A stretch of 64,000 nucleotides of DNA from Bog-950 sp044225825 (GCA_044225825.1 JBGAIB010000010.1:62001-126000), one strand, 5' to 3'. Shown: positions 40,358 to 50,056, counted from the stretch's first letter. A program made the numbers and translations. Notes: generated by a model not told the origin, from the letters alone.

Positions 40358-40547
40358 AGTGTTTTCGCTGATTTTGGGTCCAGCGGTTAAGCTGCCCCGC
40401 TTTCATAGTATCTAAGTTGGGCGCATCAAACAGGGTTTCAAACTGCTTGATAAGCCAAAAGGACAATTTTGTCTTTAATCCTGCAAGGCAGTATTCGCCT
40501 GAGTAGTGCTTTTGGGTGTAAGTGCGGCAATTAACGGTGTAAACGTA
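40356..40547 (-). other. Start-less open frame ending at the terminator, possible gene remnant
   Basis: On the minus strand 63 sense codons run from just after a TAA at 40548 to a TAA at 40356, directly against the terminator. The translation (for example EYCLAGLKTKLSFWLIKQFE) looks protein-like but has no ATG or GTG near its beginning; the first ATG is 16 codons before the end. It lies 9 bp downstream of the LytTR gene. It may be a decayed gene or a chance frame. Confidence 0.25.
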
Positions 40548-40555
40548 TTAGCAGC

Positions 40556-41299
40556 TTAGTCAACAATGCGCGTATATTGGTTCAATACCTGCAGAAACTC
40601 ATCCCGTTTTCTGAAACTAACTTCCACTTTGGTGCCATTGCTAAGTTCTACGGTGCCTCCCTTTCCTTTGCTATAACTGCGGATGTGGCCCATGTTTACC
40701 AGGTGGCTATCATGTATCCTGTAAAAGCCCGCATCGCTTAATAATTCTTCAAACTTTGAAAGTGACTTAGATATAATCAGATCCTTACGATTGGTAAAGT
40801 GAACTATACTGTACTTACTGGCCGCCTGTATCATTACTATATCCGCTAATTCGGCAATTACAATGCCCTCGTTGCTGCGTAAAGAAATACGGGTGGGTTT
40901 AGGGCTGTTATTTTTAACAGGAGGAAGGCCGGCATCACGGCGTTTTTGATAACGGGATATTGCTTCAGCAAGATCGTCCGGGGTAATTGGTTTTAACAAA
41001 TAATGCAGTGCCTGGTAATCGAATGCTTTAGCGGCAAAATGTTCGTATGCTGTTGTAAAAACAATCTCCGGTCCCCGTGCACGTACATACTCCAATACTT
41101 CAAAGCCGTTTCCATCCGGTAAGGTTACATCCACAAACAATAATTCAAATTCACATGCGTCGGCAGTTCTTTTGGCTTCTTTTACGCTGCTGGCGGTGCC
41201 AACAATTTCAATCTCGGGATGATACTCGGTTAACATACCGGTTAACAGTTTCAGACTCTTTGGCTCGTCTTCTACTATAAGTGTCTTAATCTTCTTCAT
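40556..41299 (-). CDS. LytTR-type response regulator
   Basis: The 247-residue protein has a receiver domain with the acidic pair at 10-11 and phospho-acceptor Asp57 (ELLFVDVTLPDGNG), then Thr and Lys of the switch (VFTTAYEHFA, LLKPI). A C-terminal LytTR DNA-binding domain follows (KYSIVHFTNRKDLIISKSLS and RIHDSHLVNMGHIRSYSKG). It is the partner of the sensor kinase 20 bp upstream. The target genes are unknown. Confidence 0.93.
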   Translation of the reverse strand: MKKIKTLIVEDEPKSLKLLTGMLTEYHPEIEIVGTASSVKEAKRTADACEFELLFVDVTLPDGNGFEVLEYVRARGPEIVFTTAYEHFAAKAFDYQALHYLLKPITPDDLAEAISRYQKRRDAGLPPVKNNSPKPTRISLRSNEGIVIAELADIVMIQAASKYSIVHFTNRKDLIISKSLSKFEELLSDAGFYRIHDSHLVNMGHIRSYSKGKGGTVELSNGTKVEVSFRKRDEFLQVLNQYTRIVD

Positions 41300-41319
41300 A
41301 GGCCAGTCACACCATGCAC

Positions 41320-44229
41320 TTAGTAATGGAGCGGGAAAATAAGCAATGCCTCGGTACCTTGTGTCACGCCTTTGTCAAAAATTTCCTTCATCTCAAAAGT
41401 GGCGTTTGTTTTATATAAACGATTCAACAAATCCATTCTTTTTCGCAGGTTAGCAATGGCAGTTGATTGATGTTCTTTTTTAGTAGGTCCGGCGGAGGCT
41501 GAAAGTCCGATACCATTATCGGTAACAGTGCAACATAACAGTTGGTTAGCGATTCGGAATTTGACCTTAATTAATCCATTATGTCCCGAAGGGGTGATAC
41601 CGTGCAAAATAGAATTTTCAATAATAGGTTGAATCATCATGGGCGGTATACGGATTTTTCCGGGGTCTATTTGCTCCTCCACCTCAATGGTATAACTGAT
41701 CTTAGATTCGAAACGCATCTGTTCTAATTGCAAATAAATATTCAGCGAGCGGATTTCCTCCTCCAGGGTAATAAACATGTATTGCGAGTTATCGAGGGTT
41801 CTGCGGATTAACTGTGAGAACTTACCCAGAAAATTTTGTGCTTGTTTCTTATCGTTCTCACCCAAAAACGATTGAATGGAGTTTAATACATTGAAAATAA
41901 AATGAGGATTCATTTGCGAGCGCAAGGCGGCTTGTTCTGCTTCTATTACTTGTGTGCGGGTTTCATTTTTAATGTTCACATTTTGGTAATAGAGATACAC
42001 AATCGCCACTACTGCAATCAGGATGGCTAAGGCAATTAACCCTATAAACCACCAGGTTTCGGTAAAATAAGGCGGAATGGTAAACGCCAGCACCAACGGC
42101 GCAAGGGAGGTATCGCCGGTGGCTGCCACTGCGGTAATACTTACGCTGTAATTACCGGACTCCAACCCGATAAACGAAATCCGTCGTGTTTTACTTATGC
42201 CTTCAAATCGGGTTTTCCCCTCCATGGTGTAATGGTAACTGATACCGCCGCGCGACTTGTAGTTGAGACCGGTTAACTCAAGCACTAAATTGTTTTCATT
42301 GTATTTTAATTTATCCAGTGCTAACGAATCTTTTGTAATACCATTAATGGTAACGCTGGTTAGGTAAAGCGGGAAGGCGATGGCCTGTTTCTTTACCCGG
42401 TTGGGTGTAAAGTGGCACAAACCATTATTAGTAGCCAGCCAAACTTCGCCATTAAAGAATTCGATATCGTTGATTTCGTTGCTGGATAATCCTTCACGTT
42501 TAGTATAGCTCTCTACCATGGTAGTAACAGGCTGCTTTCTGAAATCAACGGTCAGGTGCGATAAGCCTGAGTAGGTAGCTATCCAATAGGAGGTATCATT
42601 CTCCACATATACCTTCTCAATCAGGTTCGAGATGAGATTTTCTTTTTCAGTGATGTTGATCCGTTTATCGCCGTTTACATACCATAGTCCTTGTCCCCTG
42701 GTTGATATAACTATACCGCCGGATGGTACAGCCTTTATATCTGTAACCCGGATGCTGTTAAGTAATGAATCCTTGAAGAAATAGCGCAATTGGTTGTCTT
42801 GCAGCTGATATACACCACCATTTGTGCCAAGTAAAATGCCCAGTTTGGCATCATAGTAAGTAGCTTGTATCCTTAATTGAAATCCTTCGTTGGTAGAACA
42901 CCGGATAACCTGGTTGTTCTGCTGAAGTGAAAAGCCGTTATGCCCGCCCAGCACAACCAGTTTTTCGCCGGGGAGTACCGTAATGGAAAGAGGCGCGGTA
43001 CCACAATCGTTATAATTATTTATTTTTTCAAAATAGGATGAAGAACGTACTTCGTTTTTATAAATAGCCAAGTCTTCTGCTCGCGATTGGCGGTCATGCA
43101 TTACCTGGCGGGATACATTTAGAAGTGTATCGAAAATATACAGGCAGTTTTTATCGCTGCCTACATACAAATGGTTTTTAAACGTTAACAGCGACAGGGC
43201 CTTAGTGGGTAAGATATGTTTATCGCCATCGCCTAATAGTATCTTTTTGAAGTTGATGCCCGGAACAAACAAGACCCCGTCTTCCAGGGTCGAAAACCAA
43301 AAGTTGCCTTCTGCATCAATGGAGGTACAGGAAATAGAGTATTCAGGGAAAAAATAGCGGTCCTTATTGCTATCCTGTTCAAATGCCCGTAAACAGACCA
43401 CTCCGTTTTGATAGAGCCCGACCCACAATTCGCCTGAGGGGGCCTTTGTAACGCTTATAATTCGCGAATTAAACGTGCGGAATTTTACCGCTGTGGAATC
43501 TCCGGCATTAAAGAAATACAGGTAATTGTCCACGTGGAGGGCGAAATGGTTTTGCCCAAGGTAGGTGAAGCTCAAATCACCGTAACGCTCGCCTGGATAG
43601 TACAATGCCAGATGACCGCAGGTATATCCGGGTGGTGGTGTTATATCCGGCAAAGGGCTTTCGGAAAGGGTATATACCACCCTGTTGTTGGGCAGTACCA
43701 TATAGTTTAAATGTAATTGTGAACTTCTGTAACCGTCCGACCCTTTAATACGCCAGTAATTAAAGGTGTCTCTCGTGGAGCAGCCGAACAAGTCAATGAT
43801 AGTTGAGATTATGAGGGTATCCTTATAAACTTCATAGGCATGCATTTGTTTTTTCGAGCTGCGGTACAGTAGCCATTCATTTTTCGGATGAGGTTTGAAA
43901 TTCTGACCGTCGAATTGATAGATGCCCTTTGAAAAGGTTTGCACCAATAGTATACCATCGGGCTGTTCCTCAATTTTAAAGATGGTATTGTCGGGCAGGC
44001 CGTTATTGGTATTGAATGTTTTGAATGAATAGCCATCATAGCGGGCGAGTCCATGGTCAGTGGCCATCCAAATAAAGCCCTTGCTGTCCTGAAAAACATC
44101 GTAAACCTCTGAACTTGGCAATCCATCATCCGTGGTGAAGTGATGATAGGAGAGTTCCTGCCCCTGTAATTGGAGCAGGCAAAAAATACCGAGTAAGCAC
44201 GTTAGGGCGTAACGGGTAACATAGGCCAT
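41320..44229 (-). CDS. Beta-propeller sensor histidine kinase (LytS-type, reg-prop)
   Basis: The 969-residue protein has a signal peptide (ends LQLQGQ) and a periplasmic two-component-regulator beta-propeller of repeats (GLPSSEVYDVFQDSKGFIWM, GLPDNTIFKI and others). A Y_Y_Y immunoglobulin-like domain precedes a single transmembrane helix (WWFIGLIALAILIAVVAIVY). The cytoplasmic His_kinase domain has the phospho-acceptor histidine in QMNPHFIFNVLNSIQ and an N box (PIIENSILHG) with GNGIGL-like TDNGIGLS. It is of the LytS/YehU class and forms a two-component pair with the LytTR regulator. The ligand is unknown. Confidence 0.93.
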   Translation of the reverse strand: MAYVTRYALTCLLGIFCLLQLQGQELSYHHFTTDDGLPSSEVYDVFQDSKGFIWMATDHGLARYDGYSFKTFNTNNGLPDNTIFKIEEQPDGILLVQTFSKGIYQFDGQNFKPHPKNEWLLYRSSKKQMHAYEVYKDTLIISTIIDLFGCSTRDTFNYWRIKGSDGYRSSQLHLNYMVLPNNRVVYTLSESPLPDITPPPGYTCGHLALYYPGERYGDLSFTYLGQNHFALHVDNYLYFFNAGDSTAVKFRTFNSRIISVTKAPSGELWVGLYQNGVVCLRAFEQDSNKDRYFFPEYSISCTSIDAEGNFWFSTLEDGVLFVPGINFKKILLGDGDKHILPTKALSLLTFKNHLYVGSDKNCLYIFDTLLNVSRQVMHDRQSRAEDLAIYKNEVRSSSYFEKINNYNDCGTAPLSITVLPGEKLVVLGGHNGFSLQQNNQVIRCSTNEGFQLRIQATYYDAKLGILLGTNGGVYQLQDNQLRYFFKDSLLNSIRVTDIKAVPSGGIVISTRGQGLWYVNGDKRINITEKENLISNLIEKVYVENDTSYWIATYSGLSHLTVDFRKQPVTTMVESYTKREGLSSNEINDIEFFNGEVWLATNNGLCHFTPNRVKKQAIAFPLYLTSVTINGITKDSLALDKLKYNENNLVLELTGLNYKSRGGISYHYTMEGKTRFEGISKTRRISFIGLESGNYSVSITAVAATGDTSLAPLVLAFTIPPYFTETWWFIGLIALAILIAVVAIVYLYYQNVNIKNETRTQVIEAEQAALRSQMNPHFIFNVLNSIQSFLGENDKKQAQNFLGKFSQLIRRTLDNSQYMFITLEEEIRSLNIYLQLEQMRFESKISYTIEVEEQIDPGKIRIPPMMIQPIIENSILHGITPSGHNGLIKVKFRIANQLLCCTVTDNGIGLSASAGPTKKEHQSTAIANLRKRMDLLNRLYKTNATFEMKEIFDKGVTQGTEALLIFPLHY

Positions 44230-44397
44230 TGCTGTAAATGTAATGGGTAACGCAATATTTACCAGTTACACGGCTTATTTTTTAAAAAGGCGGGTTTTGT
44301 AACGGCAGTGTCATAATTCTAAAAATTATACAAATACATATGTGAAGCTGTAAACCTATCGTTATATAGGTGAGTCTTACCCCTAAAACCCAGTGTT

Positions 44398-44763
44398 ATG
44401 AAAACGAAGGAAGTAACAGTAAGTGACCCCCGCATAGATTGGTTGCAAGCCCTTTGTGCCTGCGAGCAGCAGGTAATAAATATGGCTGATATGCTGATGC
44501 AGTTAATCAAAAGCACCGGCAACGATGGATATTCGGGCGGGCTGTACCAGGAAGTGGATACCCTGCATTTGCGGTTGAAGCAATTAATGCAGGAGGTTGA
44601 AACGGAGGATGGACTAGTTGTGGACCGCCAACCTATGCAACTTACCATTGGTGAAGTAGTAGCGCTTAACCGCATGCGCGACAGGGTGCGGAAAATGGAG
44701 CAAGCCGTGTTTTTATTACGCTACAGGGTAAATCAGTTCTTCTCGAACAGGCATGCGGCCTGA
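44398..44763 (+). CDS. Helical protein of unknown function
   Basis: The 121-residue soluble protein is mostly helical and coiled-coil-like: LQALCACEQQVINMADMLMQ, then YQEVDTLHLRLKQLMQEVET and LRYRVNQFF. It has no signal peptide and no family I recognise. A strong terminator follows, so it is a single-gene unit. It starts after a 168-bp gap that holds no other gene. Confidence 0.7.
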   Translation: MKTKEVTVSDPRIDWLQALCACEQQVINMADMLMQLIKSTGNDGYSGGLYQEVDTLHLRLKQLMQEVETEDGLVVDRQPMQLTIGEVVALNRMRDRVRKMEQAVFLLRYRVNQFFSNRHAA

Positions 44764-44799
44764 TAAACTTTTATTGTCTTGATCGAGTGGTTTTAGCCG

Positions 44800-44833
44800 G
44801 AAAGATGAGTCCATTGGGCTCATCTTTCTTTTT
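44800..44833 (+). terminator. Terminator between the helical protein and pyrF
   Basis: GAAAGATGAG pairs perfectly with CTCATCTTTC (10 bp) around a 9-nt loop and is followed by five T. The pyrF -7 box begins at its end. Confidence 0.85.
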
Positions 44834-44840
44834 ACTTTTG
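44833..44840 (+). promoter_or_regulatory. -7 box of pyrF
   Basis: TACTTTTG matches TAnnTTTG. The ATG follows 7 nt later, so the transcript is nearly leaderless. TTG at 44814 is 16 nt upstream, shorter than ideal. Confidence 0.5.
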
Positions 44841-44847
44841 TGTGCTA

Positions 44848-45675
44848 ATGAACAGAAAAGAACTGCTGCAGGTAATTGCACAAAAGCAATCGTTATTATG
44901 CGTTGGTTTGGATACCGATATCAATCTGATTCCTTCCCATTTATTAAATTACGAAGACCCGGTATTTGAGTTTAACAAGGCCATTATTGATGCTACCATT
45001 GACTTAGCAGTGGCTTATAAGCCCAATATTGCCTTTTATGAAAGTGCCGGCGTTAAGGGCTGGCAAAGCCTGGAGAAGACAATGAAATACCTGAGTAAGT
45101 TTAAAGACCAGGTATTTACCATTGCCGATGCAAAACGGGGTGATATAGGCAACACTTCAAAAATGTATGCCAAGGCCTTTTTTGAGTGGCTTGATTTTGA
45201 TTCTATCACAGTAGCGCCTTACATGGGCGAAGATTCGGTTACACCTTTTCTGGCTTACCCCGGTAAGTGGGTTATACTGCTGGGTTTAACCTCCAATAAG
45301 GGCAGCAGCGATTTTCAATTGCTCGAAACGGCTGAAGGCAAATTATATGAACAGGTAATTAAAAAGGCGCAAAGCTGGGCCGGTCCCGACCGTTTGATGT
45401 TTGTGGTAGGAGCTACTCATCCGGAGGCATTCCAATATATCCGTTCGCTGGCCCCCGAACATTTTTACCTGGTTCCCGGTGTGGGAGCCCAGGGAGGCGA
45501 TGCCGAAAAAATATGCCAGTTTGGGATGAATACAGATGGCGGACTCCTGATTAATTCTGCCCGTCAAATAATATATGCCTCTAACGGACAGGACTTTGCC
45601 GAAAAAGCACGCGAGGTGGCCCTGGCGAATAACCAAACAATCCAAAAATTCCTGAAAACTGTTTCGTTAAGCTAA
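44848..45675 (+). CDS. pyrF: Orotidine-5'-phosphate decarboxylase (type 2)
   Basis: From the ATG at 44848 the protein has 275 residues. It converts OMP to UMP, the last step of UMP synthesis. CVGLDTDINLIP, YKPNIAFYE and the catalytic ADAKRGDIGNTS (Lys96) are present, with phosphate-binding GVGAQGGDAE near the C-terminus. The longer form (about 275 residues) is the type 2 subfamily. A GTG two codons upstream (44842) is possible, but the ATG is favoured. Confidence 0.95.
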   Translation: MNRKELLQVIAQKQSLLCVGLDTDINLIPSHLLNYEDPVFEFNKAIIDATIDLAVAYKPNIAFYESAGVKGWQSLEKTMKYLSKFKDQVFTIADAKRGDIGNTSKMYAKAFFEWLDFDSITVAPYMGEDSVTPFLAYPGKWVILLGLTSNKGSSDFQLLETAEGKLYEQVIKKAQSWAGPDRLMFVVGATHPEAFQYIRSLAPEHFYLVPGVGAQGGDAEKICQFGMNTDGGLLINSARQIIYASNGQDFAEKAREVALANNQTIQKFLKTVSLS

Positions 45676-45712
45676 ATTTTCCTATACATTAGCTTCAAAA
45701 CCCTGATAAATG

Positions 45713-46462
45713 ATGAAGAAATTACTTGCTTTAGTAGTTATAAGTTTTACCCTTGGCACTGTTGCCGTTCAGGCTCAAAACTCAAACGACCCCTTTGATG
45801 TGCAAATGCGCGTTTATAAAGGTGCCCTGAAAAATTACGATTTACAGGCTGCTACCATTGCCCTTTACAACATGGTTGCACTTAAGCCTGAAAGAACCGA
45901 CCTGAACGACTCGCTGGCCCTGTTATATTTTGCCGGTGAACGTTACGCGCAAGCTTACCTGATTGGTGAAGAGATCGTTAAAAAGGACCCTAATCGCAAG
46001 GATATGCTGGAACTGGTGGCTGTTTCAAAGCAGAATCTGGGGCTGATAAAAGAAGCGCTGGCTGATTATGAAAAGCTCTATGCCCTTGAAAAATCAATCT
46101 ACTACCTGTATCAACAGGCTACGTTGCAATATCAGTTAAAGCGTTTTGGCGAGTGCATCGCTTCGCTTGACCGTATTATCAGCGACCCGCAGTCGGCGCA
46201 ACAAAAAGTGAACATCCTGGTACAGGGTGGTTCGCAGGATGTGCCCATGAAAGCAGCTGCCTTGAACGTAAAAGGTATCTGTGCTATGGAAATGAACCAG
46301 GAAGAAGCAGCTAAGGATAACTTTACGAAAGCACTGGAAGTTTCGCCTGAGTTTGTGTTGGCCAAAGGCAACCTGGATATGCTAACCAAGAAACAACAGG
46401 AAGCTAAAACTCCTGCTAAAACGCCTTCTAACAGTGTTAAAACTACTACGGCGCCAAAATAA
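45713..46462 (+). CDS. Secreted TPR-repeat protein
   Basis: The 249-residue protein has signal peptide MKKLLALVVISFTLGTVAVQ and then TPR-like helical pairs (YDLQAATIALYNMVALKPER, RYAQAYLIGEEIVKKDPNRK, AAALNVKGICAMEMNQEEAA followed by FTKALEVSPEFV). A Lys/Thr/Pro-rich tail ends it. It is a periplasmic scaffold-type protein of unknown partner. It begins 37 bp after pyrF and is followed by a strong terminator. Confidence 0.82.
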   Translation: MKKLLALVVISFTLGTVAVQAQNSNDPFDVQMRVYKGALKNYDLQAATIALYNMVALKPERTDLNDSLALLYFAGERYAQAYLIGEEIVKKDPNRKDMLELVAVSKQNLGLIKEALADYEKLYALEKSIYYLYQQATLQYQLKRFGECIASLDRIISDPQSAQQKVNILVQGGSQDVPMKAAALNVKGICAMEMNQEEAAKDNFTKALEVSPEFVLAKGNLDMLTKKQQEAKTPAKTPSNSVKTTTAPK

Positions 46463-46483
46463 GCCTCAAAATATTTAGTTGCG

Positions 46484-46513
46484 AAACGGGTTCTTACCAG
46501 AACCCGTTTTTTT
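46484..46513 (+). terminator. Terminator after the TPR gene
   Basis: AAACGGGTTCT pairs perfectly with AGAACCCGTTT (11 bp) around TACC, followed by seven T in total. Confidence 0.9.
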
Positions 46514-46557
46514 ATGTCTGGTGGTGCCAAAATGTTTATTTGCTTTACCTGTAATTG

Positions 46558-47727
46558 ATGGGTATGGAACTTTCGTACATTTTAAATCAACTGGGCGAGG
46601 AGCGGAGTGAGTACTTTAACGCGATGGCACCGCCGGTGATTCAAACCAGTAACTTTATAAGTAGGGATGTAGCTACTTTGCGACAGGCATTTACCAACGA
46701 GCAGCAGGTGCATTTGTATACCAGGGGTAATAACCCAACGGTGCAAATACTTCGGAAAAAAATAGCTGCATTGGCAGGTGCCGAAGATGCCTTGATTTTC
46801 GGCAGCGGCGTGGCCGCTATTTCTGCGGCCGTAATGGCGCATGTTAAGGCCGGCGATCATGTGGTTTGTGTACAAAACCCATATAGCTGGACACATCGCC
46901 TGTTAAACGATTTACTGGCCCGCTATGGTGTAAGCTGCACGATGGTTGATGGGCGCGAGGCACAAAACTTTGCGGATGCAACCCTACCCAATACTACGCT
47001 TTACTATCTTGAAACGCCCAACACGTTTACGTTCGAGCTACAGGATATTGCTGCTATTGTAAAATTGGCCCGCGCAAAGGGCATTACCACTATAGCTGAT
47101 AACAGCTACGCTACTTCTTTAGGGCAACGTTGTATCGAAATGGGAGTAGATATAGAAGTTCATTCAGCAACTAAATACTATGGCGGCCATAGCGACGTAG
47201 TAGCCGGATTATTGATTGGTAATGCCCGAACCATTCAACGCATTTTCGCTGCTGAGTTTTTAAATCTCGGCGGTATTATTCATCCCCATGATGCCTGGTT
47301 ATTGTTACGCAGCTTACGAACCCTGCCGGTACGGATGGAGCGTATTGCCAAAACCACACAGGAAATTGTAGCCTTTTTAGAAAATCATCCGCAGGTTGAA
47401 AAACTGATTTATCCGTTTTCGGCTTCGCATCCACAGTATCAGTTGGCTAAAAAGCAAATGAATTGGTGTGGTGGGTTGTTCACCATTCTGCTAAAAGCCA
47501 CAGGGGTAGAACAGGTCGAATTGTTCTGTAACAGCCTGCGCACTTTTTTGCTTGCCGTAAGTTGGGGCGGACACGAATCGCTGGTGATGCCCGCCTGTAG
47601 CTTTTACCCGAGCAATCACGATTATAAAACAGGATATCCCTTCAATATGATCCGTTTTTATATTGGTTTAGAAGACGCAAAATTTTTAACGGAGGATATG
47701 AAACAAGCCTTCGCAAAAATCGAATAA
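46558..47727 (+). CDS. PLP-dependent trans-sulfuration enzyme (Cys/Met metabolism family)
   Basis: From the ATG at 46558 the protein has 389 residues. It belongs to the cystathionine gamma-synthase / methionine gamma-lyase family. The RGNNPTVQILRKKIAALAGA substrate region, SGVAAISAAV phosphate loop, DNSYATSLGQ (Asp of the PLP ring) and HSATKYYGGHSDVV with the Schiff-base Lys206 are all present. WGGHESLVMPA is the C-terminal signature. Which reaction it performs (synthase, lyase or sulfhydrylase) cannot be read from the sequence. It is followed 7 bp later by the LRR gene. Confidence 0.92.
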   Translation: MGMELSYILNQLGEERSEYFNAMAPPVIQTSNFISRDVATLRQAFTNEQQVHLYTRGNNPTVQILRKKIAALAGAEDALIFGSGVAAISAAVMAHVKAGDHVVCVQNPYSWTHRLLNDLLARYGVSCTMVDGREAQNFADATLPNTTLYYLETPNTFTFELQDIAAIVKLARAKGITTIADNSYATSLGQRCIEMGVDIEVHSATKYYGGHSDVVAGLLIGNARTIQRIFAAEFLNLGGIIHPHDAWLLLRSLRTLPVRMERIAKTTQEIVAFLENHPQVEKLIYPFSASHPQYQLAKKQMNWCGGLFTILLKATGVEQVELFCNSLRTFLLAVSWGGHESLVMPACSFYPSNHDYKTGYPFNMIRFYIGLEDAKFLTEDMKQAFAKIE

Positions 47728-47734
47728 CCCTGCT

Positions 47735-48415
47735 ATGAGATTGAAGTGTGCCCTGTTGGGCCTGGTGCTATTGGTATATAGTTTTGTAAAAGCTACCGAT
47801 TATACCAACCTCGATGAAGCTTTAAAAAATCCCACTGCCGTAAAATCGCTTAACCTGAGCGGTAAAGGCCTTACGGTGTTATCGGAAAACATTGGCAAGC
47901 TAACTAACCTGGAACGGTTAAATGTTTCCTCTAACAAATTAACTGCTTTACCTAAAGCATTATTCACGCTCAAAAAGCTGAAGTATTTAAACGTAACGGC
48001 TAATAAGTTAACGTCCCTCACCGGTATCGGCGCGCTCAAAAATCTGGAGGAATTGGAGATAGGGTTTAACAGCCTGTCTGCCTTGCCTAAGGAGATAGGA
48101 GGTTTGGTAAAATTGAACAGGCTGGTAGCTGCTAAAAACAGTATTAAAATGGTACCGGCGGAGTTTAGTGCCCTAGACTCCTTACAGATAATTGATTTCA
48201 GTTACAATCAGTTTACAACTATTCCGGCCAGCCTTTGTGGCCTGGCCATGTTGCGTACGCTCGATTTAAGTTTTAATAAAGCCTTGGAAAGTTTCGCTAC
48301 AGAAATCAAAGAGCTTACAGCACTGCGGCTGTTGAATATCAAAAGCACCAAAATAAACAGCACGCAGGTAAATGACCTTACCTGGCTAATTCCCGATTGC
48401 CAGATTATGCTGTGA
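47735..48415 (+). CDS. Leucine-rich-repeat protein with signal peptide
   Basis: The 226-residue protein has a signal peptide (MRLKCALLGLVLLVYSFVKA) and at least six LRR units of the pattern LxxLxxLxLxxNxLxxLP (NLERLNVSSNKLTALPKALF, KLKYLNVTANKLTSL, NLEELEIGFNSLSALPKEIG, SLQIIDFSYNQFTTIPASLC). It is presumably a surface or periplasmic binding protein. It follows the PLP gene in the same direction by 7 bp and is probably co-transcribed. Confidence 0.9.
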   Translation: MRLKCALLGLVLLVYSFVKATDYTNLDEALKNPTAVKSLNLSGKGLTVLSENIGKLTNLERLNVSSNKLTALPKALFTLKKLKYLNVTANKLTSLTGIGALKNLEELEIGFNSLSALPKEIGGLVKLNRLVAAKNSIKMVPAEFSALDSLQIIDFSYNQFTTIPASLCGLAMLRTLDLSFNKALESFATEIKELTALRLLNIKSTKINSTQVNDLTWLIPDCQIML

Positions 48416-48467
48416 ATCTAACATGTTAAACTTATCATGTTTGTGGGTTAATTTCTATTTTTAACCT

Positions 48468-49739
48468 ATGAACGAAGCACTGCTGCACTTTATATGGAAG
48501 TTCGGCTATTTTGATTCTGCCAACCTTACTACGGAGCATGGAGAGAAGGTAGAAATCATCCATCGGGGTCTGCACAATACACATGCCGGTCCCGATTTTA
48601 CCAATTGTAAAATCAAAATAGGCAAGGTGCTTTGGGCCGGTAACGTAGAGTTACATTTGAACAATAGTGATTGGTTCTTACACAAACATCACGTAGATGA
48701 TGCCTACACTAATGTTATACTGCACGTGGTACTAGAGAAAACAGGCCAGCCGGCTACGCGTAAAGATGGCGCTGAAATTCCCACACTGGTTATCGGATCG
48801 CGGATAAACGCAACTACACTATCGCGCTACAGCGAATTGAGCAAGCGCCGTAACTGGATACCTTGTCAGCATTTTTTTGCAGATGTAAATGAAATGACCC
48901 GCTATACCCATTTAAGCCGGTTACTGGTGGAAAGGCTGGAGCAAAAAGTGGCGCACACCGAGGTTTTACTTCAGGAATGCGGCAACGACTGGGAACAAGT
49001 GATGTTTGTAATGCTGGCCCGTTACCTGGGTGCCAGCATCAATAAGGAACCTTTTGAGCTGTTGGCCAAAAGCCTGCCGGTTAAAATTTGGGCACGGCAT
49101 GTACACGAACCCCTACAGGTGGAAGCATTGGTATTTGGGCAGGCAGGTATGCTGGCTGAAAAATTTGAAGAAGACTACCCCAATATATTGCGGAAGGAAT
49201 ACCAATACCTGAAACGCCTGCACCAGCTAACGCCGCTACCTAAACACCTTTTTAAGTTTTTACGCCTCCGGCCTTCAAACTTTCCCACGGTTCGCCTGGC
49301 GCAGTTGGCTTCGCTGCTGTGCCGCGAACCTAAGATGTTTAGTGCCCTGGCTGCTGCTAAGGATGTTAAAGCTATAAGCAAACTGTTGGAGGCCGGGGCT
49401 TCCCCTTATTGGAAGGAGCATTACAATTTTGACAAAAAGACCACCGCTGCGCGTATCAATCTGGGCGCCGGTATGAAACAGATTCTGATCATAAATGCAG
49501 TAGCACCGGTGTTATTTGCCTATGGCCGCTATAAAGCACAGGAGGATTACTGTGAGAAAGCCATTGCCTTGCTGGAGCAATGTAAACCCGAAAGCAATGC
49601 CATTATAGCCCGCTGGCAAAAGCTACAGGTTAAACCGCAAAATGCCTTCGATACGCAGGCCCTGCTACAGCTTAAAAATGAACACTGCGATAAGTTTATG
49701 TGTTTAAGTTGCGGTATTGGTTTGAAAATTATGAACTAA
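48468..49739 (+). CDS. DUF2851 family protein
   Basis: The 423-residue cytoplasmic protein matches the DUF2851 family, common in Bacteroidota. The N-terminus has HAGPDFTNCKIKIGKVLWAG and NVELHLNNSDWFLHKHHVDD, then YTNVILHVVLE. The middle and C-terminus are helical, with many His and Cys including EHCDKFMCLSCGIGLK at the end. The function is unknown. It is followed by the PspC-like gene after 23 bp. Confidence 0.9.
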   Translation: MNEALLHFIWKFGYFDSANLTTEHGEKVEIIHRGLHNTHAGPDFTNCKIKIGKVLWAGNVELHLNNSDWFLHKHHVDDAYTNVILHVVLEKTGQPATRKDGAEIPTLVIGSRINATTLSRYSELSKRRNWIPCQHFFADVNEMTRYTHLSRLLVERLEQKVAHTEVLLQECGNDWEQVMFVMLARYLGASINKEPFELLAKSLPVKIWARHVHEPLQVEALVFGQAGMLAEKFEEDYPNILRKEYQYLKRLHQLTPLPKHLFKFLRLRPSNFPTVRLAQLASLLCREPKMFSALAAAKDVKAISKLLEAGASPYWKEHYNFDKKTTAARINLGAGMKQILIINAVAPVLFAYGRYKAQEDYCEKAIALLEQCKPESNAIIARWQKLQVKPQNAFDTQALLQLKNEHCDKFMCLSCGIGLKIMN

Positions 49740-49762
49740 AAAATTTAATTTAGACAAAAGCA

Positions 49763-49996
49763 ATGCAAATGACCCCCGTGCAAACCATCAAATATCTGGT
49801 AGAACAAAACCTTTTCGGTGTTTGCGAACGCATTGGCGAGCGCTTAAAAATGCCGGCTAAGGACATTCGTATGTTTTTTATTTACGCCAGTTGTATGACT
49901 ATCGGTTCGCCCATTATCCTGTATATGATTCTTGCCTTTTGGATGAAGATGAAGGATTATGTGCGCGGACGCCGCACGCCCGTGTGGGATTTTTAA
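49763..49996 (+). CDS. PspC-domain small membrane protein
   Basis: The 77-residue protein has a PspC-like domain (NLFGVCERIGERLKMPAKDI, then RMFFIYASCMTIGSPIILYM as membrane span) with a basic C-terminus. PspC-like proteins take part in envelope stress or act as small membrane regulators. An alternative ATG is two codons later. Confidence 0.85.
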   Translation: MQMTPVQTIKYLVEQNLFGVCERIGERLKMPAKDIRMFFIYASCMTIGSPIILYMILAFWMKMKDYVRGRRTPVWDF

Positions 49997-50056
49997 GCCT
50001 TTTATCTATCCGGCTTGTTAAACTTATTTCGCGGATTATATTTGCAGTCCCTCAAT

